From contig CAZKFR010000012.1 of assembly GCA_964552015.1 (NCBI GenBank), positions 6,146 through 70,145 of the forward strand: DNA of 64,000 nucleotides, in the 5' to 3' direction. A model generated the notes under the pieces. The model saw only the letters and a list, made by a program, of their open reading frames with translations. It was not told the origin of the DNA and did not search any database. Numbering within the stretch: the stretch's first letter is position 1; each line of letters opens with the position of its first letter. This document shows positions 1 to 7,583 of the stretch, one piece after another. The translations under genes were made by a program, and so were the position numbers. Origin of the DNA: Rhodocaloribacter sp964552015. GTDB taxonomy: Bacteria; Bacteroidota; Rhodothermia; Rhodothermales; ISCAR-4553.

Positions 1-1490
1 CCGACGAGGATGTTCACGATGCCCTGATCGATGTCGTTCTGGGTCGTCGTCTCGGCGTCGCACTTCACGAAGAAGGCCTCGCGGGGCGAGCTGCCCTGGA
101 AGGCGCCTTGCCGGAAGAGGTTCTGCATGAAGGCCCCGACGTTGAGCCGGATCTGCGCCCAGAGCGGTTCGTCGTTCGGCTCGAAGACCACCCACTGCGT
201 GCCCCGGTACAGGCTCTCCTCGATGAAGAGGGCCAGCCGCCGGACCGGCACGTACTTCCATTCGGAGGCTAGGCGGTCGGCCCCGGCGAGGGTGCGCGCG
301 CCCCACACCACGTTGCCGGTGACCGGGAAGGTGCGGAGGCAGTTGAGCCCGAGCGGGTTGAGCGTGCCGTTCTGGGCGTCCGTGAGGCGGTACGAGAAGC
401 CGCGCACGCCCGAGAAGGAGGCGTCGAGGCCGGCGGGCGCTTTCCACACGCCCCGCTGGGCATCCGTCCGCGCGATGATGCCCGCCACCGCGCCGCACGG
501 GACGAACTCGGTCGTGCGGTTCTCGTTGAGCGGGTCGGCCATCATCAGGCGCGGGAAGTACGCGATGACGTTCGTGGCGTCGTCCGTGCCGACGGCCGTG
601 CGGAGGTCGTTGACGCCGGTCTCGGCGGCGGGCATGTCGTCCCAGTCCGCTTCCGGGTCGGCGATGAGCATGGCGCGGCGATCCTTGCAGTACGCGGCGG
701 CCGTGGCGAGGGTAGCCGGGTCCACGTCGGTCGTTCGGGTGAGCGGGGGGAGGCAGAGGAGGTTGAACAGGTCGGCCTCTTCGAGCGCGTAAATGCCCTC
801 CCGGTTGGCTGCACTGCCCGTTATATCCCCGTCCTCGATATCGTTGCCGTCGCCGCCGTTGCCGTCCGCTACGGCATGGGTCACTGCGGCCGGACGCGCG
901 TCCACCACGCCATCGCGCACACGGACAAGCCCGGAGCTTTCGGCCAGCACATCGACGACGTACCGACTGCTCGCCGGGTTGGTGGAGACGTTCAGGAAAA
1001 CCTCGGCGGCAACCACATTCGTGCTGCCCGGCGCGTCGAGTTCTTCGACGGTCAGATTGAAGAGTGAGGTATCGGAGGCGTCCCGCGTGTCGTGGTCGAC
1101 CGAAGCGCGGAGCGCGTTGCCCCACACGCCGGGACTCGCGGCTTCGAGGGTAAGCGCGGTGCCCGGGGGAGATGCCTCGTCTTCGAGATCGATGGCCGCT
1201 GTCAGAGCAGCCAGGGTCGAGGTGCCGGGGTTGAACACACGTACGATGAGGGCTTCCGCGCCGCCATGCTGGAAGAAGTGCTGCACGGCATAACTCATCG
1301 TGCTCTCGGTCCACAGCCCACCGAAGGCACGTTCGTAGTCGGCAAAGCTCTGGACCCGCGTCGCCGCGTTCACGGGGCCCCGCAGGGCGCGTCCCACGAA
1401 GGCCGTGACCGACGTGGCCACGCCGGTGATCGTCCGCACGCCACTCGGGACCTCCTCGATGTAGACGCCGGGATAGGTTGGTGTAAGCAT
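1..1490 (-). CDS. Contractile tail sheath protein (3' end cut by window edge)
   Basis: The reading frame starts at ATG 1490 and stays open to the left edge, about 496 residues without a stop. It begins MLTPTYPGVYIEEVPSG, the hallmark N-terminus of phage tail sheath (FI-type, COG3497) proteins, and continues through a segment typical of the family (TSVTAFVGRAP at about residues 26-36). The C-terminal sheath domain is also recognisable: VRRLALFIEESLYRGTQW, then QNDIDQGIVNILVG at the edge. By family length probably only a few tens of residues are missing. Such proteins polymerise around an inner tube and contract to drive it through a membrane, in phages, R-type tailocins and extracellular contractile injection systems. 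An AAAGGACGGG stretch just upstream could be the ribosome-binding site. Which of these system types it belongs to cannot be told, because the tube, baseplate and ATPase genes would lie outside the window. Confidence 0.93.
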   Translation of the reverse strand, partial: MLTPTYPGVYIEEVPSGVRTITGVATSVTAFVGRALRGPVNAATRVQSFADYERAFGGLWTESTMSYAVQHFFQHGGAEALIVRVFNPGTSTLAALTAAIDLEDEASPPGTALTLEAASPGVWGNALRASVDHDTRDASDTSLFNLTVEELDAPGSTNVVAAEVFLNVSTNPASSRYVVDVLAESSGLVRVRDGVVDARPAAVTHAVADGNGGDGNDIEDGDITGSAANREGIYALEEADLFNLLCLPPLTRTTDVDPATLATAAAYCKDRRAMLIADPEADWDDMPAAETGVNDLRTAVGTDDATNVIAYFPRLMMADPLNENRTTEFVPCGAVAGIIARTDAQRGVWKAPAGLDASFSGVRGFSYRLTDAQNGTLNPLGLNCLRTFPVTGNVVWGARTLAGADRLASEWKYVPVRRLALFIEESLYRGTQWVVFEPNDEPLWAQIRLNVGAFMQNLFRQGAFQGSSPREAFFVKCDAETTTQNDIDQGIVNILV

Positions 1491-1542
1491 GGCACGTCCC
1501 GTCCTTTGGTGATTAGAAATCGAAAGGCGGGGCAAAGCACAC

Positions 1543-1583
1543 GACAGATACCTGTACGACGGTACAGGAATACACCGTCTGTC
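1543..1583. repeat. Nested inverted repeat upstream of the sheath gene
   Basis: The inner palindrome CCTGTAC-GACG-GTACAGG (1551-1568) has perfect 7-base arms around 4 bases. It is flanked by outer arms GACAGA (1543-1548) and TCTGTC (1578-1583), which are also complementary. It sits 53 bases or more upstream of the sheath start codon. It could be an operator or an RNA hairpin; no T-run follows on either strand, so it is not an intrinsic terminator. A role is inferred only from symmetry and position. Confidence 0.4.
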
Positions 1584-1679
1584 AGAGCCGGGGAAAAACT
1601 ACGCCGGGGTGTACTTGGCCCTGAGGCTGAGAAGAGGCTTTAGCGCAGGGCTGAAAAAGAAGAGACGAAAGGCAGAAGG

Positions 1680-1696
1680 GAGATGAAACTCATCTC
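1680..1696. repeat. Short perfect inverted repeat
   Basis: GAGATGA-AAC-TCATCTC has 7-base arms with a 3-base loop, in the gap between the barrel gene and the sheath gene. No T-run follows. It lies about 165 bases downstream (on the minus strand) of the end of the barrel gene, so it could be a weak transcript-end hairpin or nothing. Confidence 0.3.
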
Positions 1697-1861
1697 TTGC
1701 TCGCGTATCGGGAGGCGAGTTCCGGCCGCACTGTCAGCACCTGAAGAGGCAGGTCTAAACGGAAGCACTCAGCATGGACTACGTTGCCTGCAGCAAGGTA
1801 ATGCTTTAGCCGGCGAATGTAAAGATGGAGCGGCCAACTCGTGGACCGGGCGCAAGGAGGC

Positions 1862-3214
1862 TCAGAAGGTGGTACGGAGCCCCACGAACGGCTCGAAGCG
1901 ACGCTGGACCAGGAACCGGGCGGTGCCGTCCGGACCGTCCTCCAGCCGTTCGTAGGTGTACCGGGCACGGACGTAGACGCGGAAGTCGCCGGCGAAACGG
2001 TAGTCGGTCTGAAAGTCGAGGGCCGAGAGGTCGCCCAGGTCGTTGAACAGGGTGAGAAAGCCCCGTAGCCCGCCGCGGTCCTGACCCAGGTAGAAGCTAA
2101 AGCGCCGGGCACGCAGGTACAGGCGGAGGTGCAGTGTGCTCAGAGCCTGCGAACCGTAGTGTCGGCGAAAGGCATAATAGAATTCGAACCCGCTGAAGAG
2201 CAGAAGGCGCACCTCCGACATGAGCGCGTCGCCACCAGCGGACTGATCGAGGCGGATACCGGCGAAGGGGTCGGCGTCTTCGTTCGGGGGGGGATCGTCG
2301 GCACGGAGGATCCGCGCATGCAGGTTGTTGACCGGGTAAAAGGCGTTCACATAGCCGGGAATGAACCCGGTGCCATTCAGGAAGAACGTCAGGCGTGCGT
2401 GCAGGCGGCCCAGGTCGATGAAGTTGTCGGAGAAGAGACGGGCGCCGAACTGAAGTCCTTCTCCGAAGCCGAGATAGCGGGCATAGCTGGCAAAAGGGGT
2501 CAGGGTGAAGGCGCCGGCGTGCATCACGTCCAGGCTGGCATCGAGGGCGAAGGCTTCGAGGCGACGCAGGCCGGCGACGGACGGGGCACGATCGGTGACG
2601 TACGAGAGGCCGAGGTACAGGGAGCGCGTGCGGGGGGCGCTGGTCCATACGAGGGGATGCATGCCCACGCGTCCGCCGATGAGGCCATCGAAGCGTACGT
2701 CGCCCGTGAAAGCAGCCACATCGAGGGCTGGGCTCCACCACCTCGCCTCGATGCCGACGGTGCGTTCGTCCCAGGCCGTGTCCGTGGCGAGGAAATCGAC
2801 GAGGTGCCCGGTGCCGAGGCGGAGACGCTGTAGCGGACCCAGCCGGGCGTAAAGACGAGCAGCGGGGGTGGGCCGGTAACGGGCGTATTCGAGGAGGCGC
2901 AGCAGGTCGTAGGGCTCGTCCAGGTCCGGGCGGTAGGTGCCGTAGATACCGGCACGGAGCGTCCCGCTCAGACGTGCCGTGAGGACCGGTGTATCCAGGG
3001 TGAAGGTCAGGCCGGCCGCGGTCCGCCACTGTGCACCGATGAGCGAAAAGCCACCCATGAGGTCGAGGACCTGTTCGCGTTCCCACCAGAACCGGTTGCG
3101 TTGCTCGCGGGGATCATCGTACGAACCGAATGCGGGTAGCTGTCCCGAGGCCGGCGAGGTGATGAGCACGAGGAGAAGCCCCACGAACGGGTAAGCACAC
3201 CGGGCAGAAGGCAT
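1862..3214 (-). CDS. Putative outer-membrane beta-barrel protein, unknown family
   Basis: A 450-residue protein. I chose ATG 3214 because it starts a clear signal peptide: MPSARC, then a hydrophobic run VGLLLVLITSPASGQ. The frame remains open upstream, but that extension has no signal and would run into the divergent gene. The mature part alternates polar and aromatic residues with many short beta-strand-like segments (YARYRPTPAARLYARLGPL, RVYVRARYTYERL) and ends in Phe, as outer-membrane barrels often do. I do not recognise a specific family. It is divergent from the symporter at 3338, with about 120 bases between the two starts, so the pair may share a control region. Export and barrel character are inference from composition. 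Confidence 0.7.
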   Translation of the reverse strand: MPSARCAYPFVGLLLVLITSPASGQLPAFGSYDDPREQRNRFWWEREQVLDLMGGFSLIGAQWRTAAGLTFTLDTPVLTARLSGTLRAGIYGTYRPDLDEPYDLLRLLEYARYRPTPAARLYARLGPLQRLRLGTGHLVDFLATDTAWDERTVGIEARWWSPALDVAAFTGDVRFDGLIGGRVGMHPLVWTSAPRTRSLYLGLSYVTDRAPSVAGLRRLEAFALDASLDVMHAGAFTLTPFASYARYLGFGEGLQFGARLFSDNFIDLGRLHARLTFFLNGTGFIPGYVNAFYPVNNLHARILRADDPPPNEDADPFAGIRLDQSAGGDALMSEVRLLLFSGFEFYYAFRRHYGSQALSTLHLRLYLRARRFSFYLGQDRGGLRGFLTLFNDLGDLSALDFQTDYRFAGDFRVYVRARYTYERLEDGPDGTARFLVQRRFEPFVGLRTTF

Positions 3215-3337
3215 GGGCCGGAGGGGTTGTACGGAAACCGGATCGTTGAGTATGTTGCGGGCCCCGCAGACGCCCGCTGCGCCGGGCAATATACCATTTC
3301 GCTCGCAACCGTACGCACGCCAGGACCTCCGTCTTTC

Positions 3338-5149
3338 ATGCAGGTAGTAGACTGGCTCATCGTGCTTTCCTATCTGATCGCCTCCCTCGGGGTGGGCATC
3401 TATCTCTCCCGCCGGGCGTCCGCGTCGCTGGAAGACTTTTTCATCTCGGGGCGATCCTTGCCCTGGTGGCTGGCCGGCACGTCGATGGCGGCCACCACGT
3501 TTTCCATCGACACGCCCCTTTATATTGCCGGGGTGGTGGGGAACCGGGGCATCGCCGGGAACTGGGAGTGGTGGGCTTTCGCCATGAGCCACGTCGTGCT
3601 CATTTACGTGTTTGCGCGGTTGTGGCGCCGGAGCGAGGTGGTCACCGATGCGGCGCTGCTCGAGGTGCGGTACGGTGGGCGGCCGGCGGCGATCCTGCGG
3701 GGTGTCAAAGCTTTTCTCTTCGCCGTCCCGATCAATTGTATCGGGATCGGGTACGTGATGCTGGCGGCCGTCAAGGTCATCGGAGTGCTGGGTATCTGGA
3801 CGTACCTGGGGTTCGCTCCGGGTGAACAGGTTCTGGGGATGGACCCCAAACTGCTGACCGTCATCGGCGTCTCGGTGCTCGTGCTCGTCTATGCCGGCTT
3901 CTCGGGGCTCTGGGGGGTGGTAACCACCGATTTCTTCCAGTTCTTTCTCGGCCTTGCCGGCGCCATCGTCGTGGCCGTCTATGCCGTGCGGAGCCCCGAG
4001 GTGGGGGGGCTGGCCGGCCTGGTGGAAAAGGTGCCGCAGGTGACGTCGTTCGATGTGCTGGCCTTCATTCCGTTCACGCTGGGCGAAGGAGGCAACTGGC
4101 TGGGCGTCGGCTGGAGCGCCTTTGCCGGGATCTCGGCCTCGACGTTCATGGCTTACGTGCTGCTCCAGTGGTGGACGTTCCGCCGCTCCGATGGCGGGGG
4201 CGAATTCATTCAGCGGCTAGTGGCGGCCAAGGATGAGGCCGAGGCGGAGAAGGCGGCCTGGTTCTTCAACCTGATGCACTACGTCGTGCGGACCTGGCCC
4301 TGGGTCATCGTGGCCCTGGCGGCGCTGGTGATCTACCCGGACCTGGAGGACCGCGAGCTGGGGTATCCCCGCCTGATGCTCGACTTCTTGCCCGCCGGCA
4401 TGCTGGGCCTGGTGGTGGCCTCGCTCGTGGCGGCCTTTATGAGTACCGTCTCGACCAGCATCAACTGGGGGGCCTCCTACCTGACGCACGATCTCTACCA
4501 GCGCTTCCTGCGACCGGGGGCCACCCAGCGCGAACTCGTTGCGGCCGGTCGGGTGGCGTCGGTGCTCGTTACCCTCCTGGGTGCCGTGGCGGCATTCTTC
4601 GCGCAGGATGTGGCTGCCGTCTTCCGGCTCGTCATCGCCATCGGAACCGGGCCGGGTATGGTGCTCATCCTCCGGTGGTTCTGGTGGCGGATCAATGCCT
4701 GGGCCGAACTGGCGGCCATGCTCGCGGGCTTCGTCACGGGGCTCTTCACGACGGTCGTCCCGGTGCTGACGATCGAGGATTTCGGTCTGCGCCTGTTCGT
4801 GATCACGGTCATCACGTCGGCGATCTGGATCACGGTCATGTACCTGACGCCCCCCGAAGCCCCGGAGACGCTGGCCGCGTTTTACCGGAAAGTGCGACCG
4901 GGCGGACCGGGGTGGCGGCGCCAGCGGGCGGCGACGGGCCTGCCGCCGGCGCAGTCCCTTCGGCACGATCTGCTCCGCTCGGGCGCGGCGTTGGTGCTGC
5001 TCTTCGGGCTGCTCTTCGGCGCAGGGGGGGCACTGCTGCTCCGCTGGGATGTGGCTCTGGCCATGGCGCTCCTGGCGCTGGCCGGGGGGATGGCCCTCCG
5101 CCGGCTGGCGCGGCCCGCCTCCGCGAACGGATCTCAGGCCACCGGATGA
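3338..5149 (+). CDS. Sodium:solute symporter (SSS family)
   Basis: A 603-residue polytopic membrane protein. The start chosen is ATG 3338 (MQVVDWLIVLSYLIASLGVG), which leads straight into the first membrane span; the frame is open 37 codons further upstream but without membrane-protein character. The segment EDFFISGRSLPWWLAGTSMA followed by TTFSIDTP is characteristic of the SGLT/PutP-like sodium symporter family, and 13 or more hydrophobic segments follow. The extended C-terminal tail is basic and then hydrophobic, and ends near residue 600, longer than the roughly 500-residue members and as in many SGLT-like transporters. The substrate (sugar, amino acid or other organic solute) cannot be assigned. 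It is divergent from the barrel gene, which could provide the outer-membrane route, but that link is speculation. Confidence 0.88.
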   Translation: MQVVDWLIVLSYLIASLGVGIYLSRRASASLEDFFISGRSLPWWLAGTSMAATTFSIDTPLYIAGVVGNRGIAGNWEWWAFAMSHVVLIYVFARLWRRSEVVTDAALLEVRYGGRPAAILRGVKAFLFAVPINCIGIGYVMLAAVKVIGVLGIWTYLGFAPGEQVLGMDPKLLTVIGVSVLVLVYAGFSGLWGVVTTDFFQFFLGLAGAIVVAVYAVRSPEVGGLAGLVEKVPQVTSFDVLAFIPFTLGEGGNWLGVGWSAFAGISASTFMAYVLLQWWTFRRSDGGGEFIQRLVAAKDEAEAEKAAWFFNLMHYVVRTWPWVIVALAALVIYPDLEDRELGYPRLMLDFLPAGMLGLVVASLVAAFMSTVSTSINWGASYLTHDLYQRFLRPGATQRELVAAGRVASVLVTLLGAVAAFFAQDVAAVFRLVIAIGTGPGMVLILRWFWWRINAWAELAAMLAGFVTGLFTTVVPVLTIEDFGLRLFVITVITSAIWITVMYLTPPEAPETLAAFYRKVRPGGPGWRRQRAATGLPPAQSLRHDLLRSGAALVLLFGLLFGAGGALLLRWDVALAMALLALAGGMALRRLARPASANGSQATG

Positions 5150-5282
5150 AACACTGGACCGGACCGCACATAGGAGAGGAAACGAAAGGCTTCGGTGCCC
5201 ATCCCACCATGGACCGGTGAGCGGGCTCGGCGTGTCTCCCCCTTTGATAAAGGCCCGGACAATCCAGATACTCCTTCCGACC

Positions 5283-5927
5283 ATGGCCGTGCTTCCTGAT
5301 CTGCCGCTGTTCCCGCTCGAAGTGGTCCTCTTTCCAGAAGAGGTGCTACCCCTGCACATCTTCGAGCTACGCTATCGGGAGATGGTACGATATTGCCTCG
5401 AACATCAGCGACCGTTCGGGATCGTGCTCACGAAAGGGGGCGAACTGGCCGACGTCGGTTGTACGGCCCGCATTCGTCAGGTCCTGCATCGCTACGAGGA
5501 CGGTCGCATGGACATCCAGGTCGAAGGGGAGCAACGGTTCCGTATCCGTAGCATCAGCCAGGAACACGCCTATCTGACCGCCGAAGTGGAGTTGATCGAA
5601 GACCGGGAGGGGGACATCGATCATGCGCTACGGGAGCGGCTGATCACCCAGCACCTCAAGTTGCTCGAACTGGCCGGGCGCGCCGTCCGGCCCACCATCT
5701 ACCAGGGGAAGCGCCGACTTTCCTTTTTCATCGCTCACAACGCTGCGCTGACCCTCGCGCAGAAGCTCGAAGTATTGCGCCTGCCCACCGAGAGCGAACG
5801 GATCACCTACCTCGTGCAGCACCTCGGCGACCTGCTGCCGCGGGTCGAACAGGTCGAAGAAGTACGACGGCGCATCGGTTCGAATGGGCACATCCGGGAC
5901 ATCCCGCGGGCAGGGGATCCGGATTGA
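5283..5927 (+). CDS. Lon substrate-binding-domain protein (LonN-type)
   Basis: A 214-residue protein beginning MAVLPDLPLFPLEVVLFPEE and continuing LPLHIFELRYREMV, the classic opening of the Lon protease N-terminal domain (PF02190). It lacks the AAA+ and protease domains of Lon, so it is a stand-alone member of the family often annotated as peptidase S16 Lon domain protein. The family function is not settled; the domain binds substrate in full-length Lon. ATG 5283 was chosen because the domain starts immediately there; the upstream open frame is unrelated sequence. It is followed 34 bases later by the hydrolase gene, so the two may be co-transcribed. Confidence 0.88.
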   Translation: MAVLPDLPLFPLEVVLFPEEVLPLHIFELRYREMVRYCLEHQRPFGIVLTKGGELADVGCTARIRQVLHRYEDGRMDIQVEGEQRFRIRSISQEHAYLTAEVELIEDREGDIDHALRERLITQHLKLLELAGRAVRPTIYQGKRRLSFFIAHNAALTLAQKLEVLRLPTESERITYLVQHLGDLLPRVEQVEEVRRRIGSNGHIRDIPRAGDPD

Positions 5928-5961
5928 GAGACGTCAACCCTTGAAGCCAGCCTCACGACGC

Positions 5962-6816
5962 ATGCCACGCATCGGGCCATATACACTCTACACGATCGAA
6001 ACCGGACGGTTTGCCCTGGACGGAGGGGCCATGTTCGGGATCATCCCCAAGCCGCTCTGGGAGCGACGCATCGCCCCGGACGAGCGCAATCGGATTCCCC
6101 TCCACATGCGCTGCCTCCTGCTCGAAGGGGAGGGGCGGCTGATCCTCATCGACACGGGCCTCGGTCACAAGTACGACGAAAAGTTTCGGGACATCTATGC
6201 CGTCGACCACGCAACCTGTACGCTGGAGGCTTCCCTTCGCCAGGCCGGCTTCGAGGTCTCGGAGGTGACCGATGTCATCCTTACGCACCTGCACTTCGAT
6301 CACGCCGGCGGGGCGACGCAGCGCACGGGTGACCGGCTCGAGGTCGCCTTTCCGCATGCGCGTTACCACGTACAACGCCGGCACTGGGACTGGGCGCTGC
6401 ACCCCAACCCGCGCGAACGGGGGTCCTTCCTGAAAGAGAACCTGGAGCCCCTGGCCGCCTCCGGTCAGCTCGAACTCGTCGATGGGGACGTAGAATTGTT
6501 TCCCGGCGTGCAGCTCCTGACCGTCCACGGGCACACGGAGGCGCAGCAACTGGTCCGCATCTCGGATCGGGAGCGTACGTTGCTTTTTGCAGCCGACCTT
6601 GTGCCTACCACGGCCCACCTTGGGCTCCCCTGGGTCATGGCGTACGACGTCCGGCCGCTCGTCACGGTGGAAGAGAAGCAGCGCCTGCTGGAAGAAGCCG
6701 TTACCGGAGGTTGGGACCTGTTTTTCGAGCATGACCCCGAGGTGGCGGTCGCCTCGCTGGAGCGTACGCCGAAGGGCGTCGCTGCCACGGAAGCCCGCTC
6801 GCTCGATGAATGGTGA
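5962..6816 (+). CDS. MBL-fold metallo-hydrolase
   Basis: A 284-residue metallo-beta-lactamase-fold protein. The zinc motif HLHFDHAGG begins at about residue 109, followed by a conserved His in LLTVHGHTEAQQ (about 180-191) and an Asp in FAADLVPT (about 211), matching the dinuclear zinc site of this superfamily. The order and spacing suggest the quorum-quenching-lactonase/YtnP-like subgroup, but the substrate is not predictable. It has no signal peptide and is therefore likely cytoplasmic. The ATG at 5962 follows the LonN gene closely, and the protein begins with an ordinary first strand (MPRIGPYTLYTIETGRF). Confidence 0.88.
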   Translation: MPRIGPYTLYTIETGRFALDGGAMFGIIPKPLWERRIAPDERNRIPLHMRCLLLEGEGRLILIDTGLGHKYDEKFRDIYAVDHATCTLEASLRQAGFEVSEVTDVILTHLHFDHAGGATQRTGDRLEVAFPHARYHVQRRHWDWALHPNPRERGSFLKENLEPLAASGQLELVDGDVELFPGVQLLTVHGHTEAQQLVRISDRERTLLFAADLVPTTAHLGLPWVMAYDVRPLVTVEEKQRLLEEAVTGGWDLFFEHDPEVAVASLERTPKGVAATEARSLDEW

Positions 6817-6926
6817 CCGAACGATCCGTCCCATGTGGAAAGACCGATCCCCACGGCCCCGGGCGGGTGTAACGGCAAAAAGGGGAACCTTGCCACCCGG
6901 TATCACGGTTTCATACTTTCGTCCGG

Positions 6927-6957
6927 TTGACGACGATCAGCGGACGTTTTGTAATCA
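6927..6957 (+). promoter_or_regulatory. Possible promoter for the small HisKA-like gene
   Basis: TTGACG (6927-6932) is followed after 19 bases by TAATCA (6952-6957), 17 bases before ATG 6974. The -35 half matches the tRNA-Arg promoter in this window, and the TTTTGTAATCATCG stretch resembles the TTTGTATCATAG of the tRNA-Gly promoter. The spacer is longer than optimal and the -10 is weak. Confidence 0.35.
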
Positions 6958-6973
6958 TCGGGCCTGTTTACCT

Positions 6974-7309
6974 ATGCAGCAATCCTCGGACGTTTCGACG
7001 ACGCTCTCGTCGGATGGCCACGCTACGATCTCCGTGCAGCGCTACACGGAGAAAGAAGTTCAGATGCTTCTCGAGACCATCCGAACGAGTCTCTCCCGCC
7101 TGTATCATGATGCCAGCACCCCCTTGTCGGTCATTGCCGGCAACATCGAGTTTTTACGGCACCTGGCGTCCATGACGAAGGTGGAAAACGAGTTCATCGG
7201 GCCCCTCGAGGATCTCGAGGCCGCCGCGCAGCACCTGAACCAGTTGCTGGACCGGCTCCTCGAGTTACGGAATCACATCGCACGCTCGAAAGGGCCGGAT
7301 GGGGCTTAA
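6974..7309 (+). CDS. Small stand-alone protein resembling a histidine-kinase dimerisation domain
   Basis: A 111-residue protein with no signal or membrane span. The stretch SRLYHDASTPLSVIAGNIEF (about residues 43-62) closely resembles the H-box of HisKA domains (consensus S-H-E-x-R-T-P-L), with the phosphoacceptor-type His followed by Asp and then S-T-P-L. A second helix containing LEDLEAAAQHLNQLLDRLLE would complete a two-helix hairpin. No ATP-binding domain is present here or next door, so it cannot autophosphorylate. It could act as a phosphotransfer intermediate or as a dimerisation remnant. ATG 6974 was chosen because it begins the region with coherent composition; a promoter-like pair lies just upstream. 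Confidence 0.65.
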   Translation: MQQSSDVSTTLSSDGHATISVQRYTEKEVQMLLETIRTSLSRLYHDASTPLSVIAGNIEFLRHLASMTKVENEFIGPLEDLEAAAQHLNQLLDRLLELRNHIARSKGPDGA

Positions 7310-7583
7310 GGGGCCGGTGGATACCGCCGAAAATTCCCTTGAACCCAACGGCGTAGAACGGTATCTTCTTCGACGTCACGCACACATCGGACGCGATACA
7401 TCTCACACTTTGCCTATCGCAGGGAACGGTTACCACAGTTACCCAGGACCCCGATCGAAGGGTTGGACCTGCTGGTCTTCTTGATCCACGAGTACTTCAC
7501 GTTGTCGTTGCATGAGCCGGGAAAGAGCGGCGCTGTCCGTTCATCCTGACCCCGAGCACGTTCCGGTGTGCAGCCGTTTCCCT

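Larger units (their letters stand above)
1491..1861. other. Intergenic region between sheath gene and outer-membrane protein gene
   Basis: About 370 bases without a credible gene, lying upstream of the minus-strand sheath gene and downstream of the minus-strand barrel gene. It is richer in A than its surroundings and contains two perfect inverted repeats, annotated separately. The sheath promoter should lie here, but I see no convincing -35/-10 pair. Short open frames in it lack family resemblance and a ribosome-binding site. Confidence 0.6.

Noticed and set aside
4217..5359. Minus-strand open frame opposite the symporter 3' half
   Set aside because: Composition is dominated by Arg, His, Gly, Glu and Asp without hydrophobic core; the plus-strand transporter accounts for the region.
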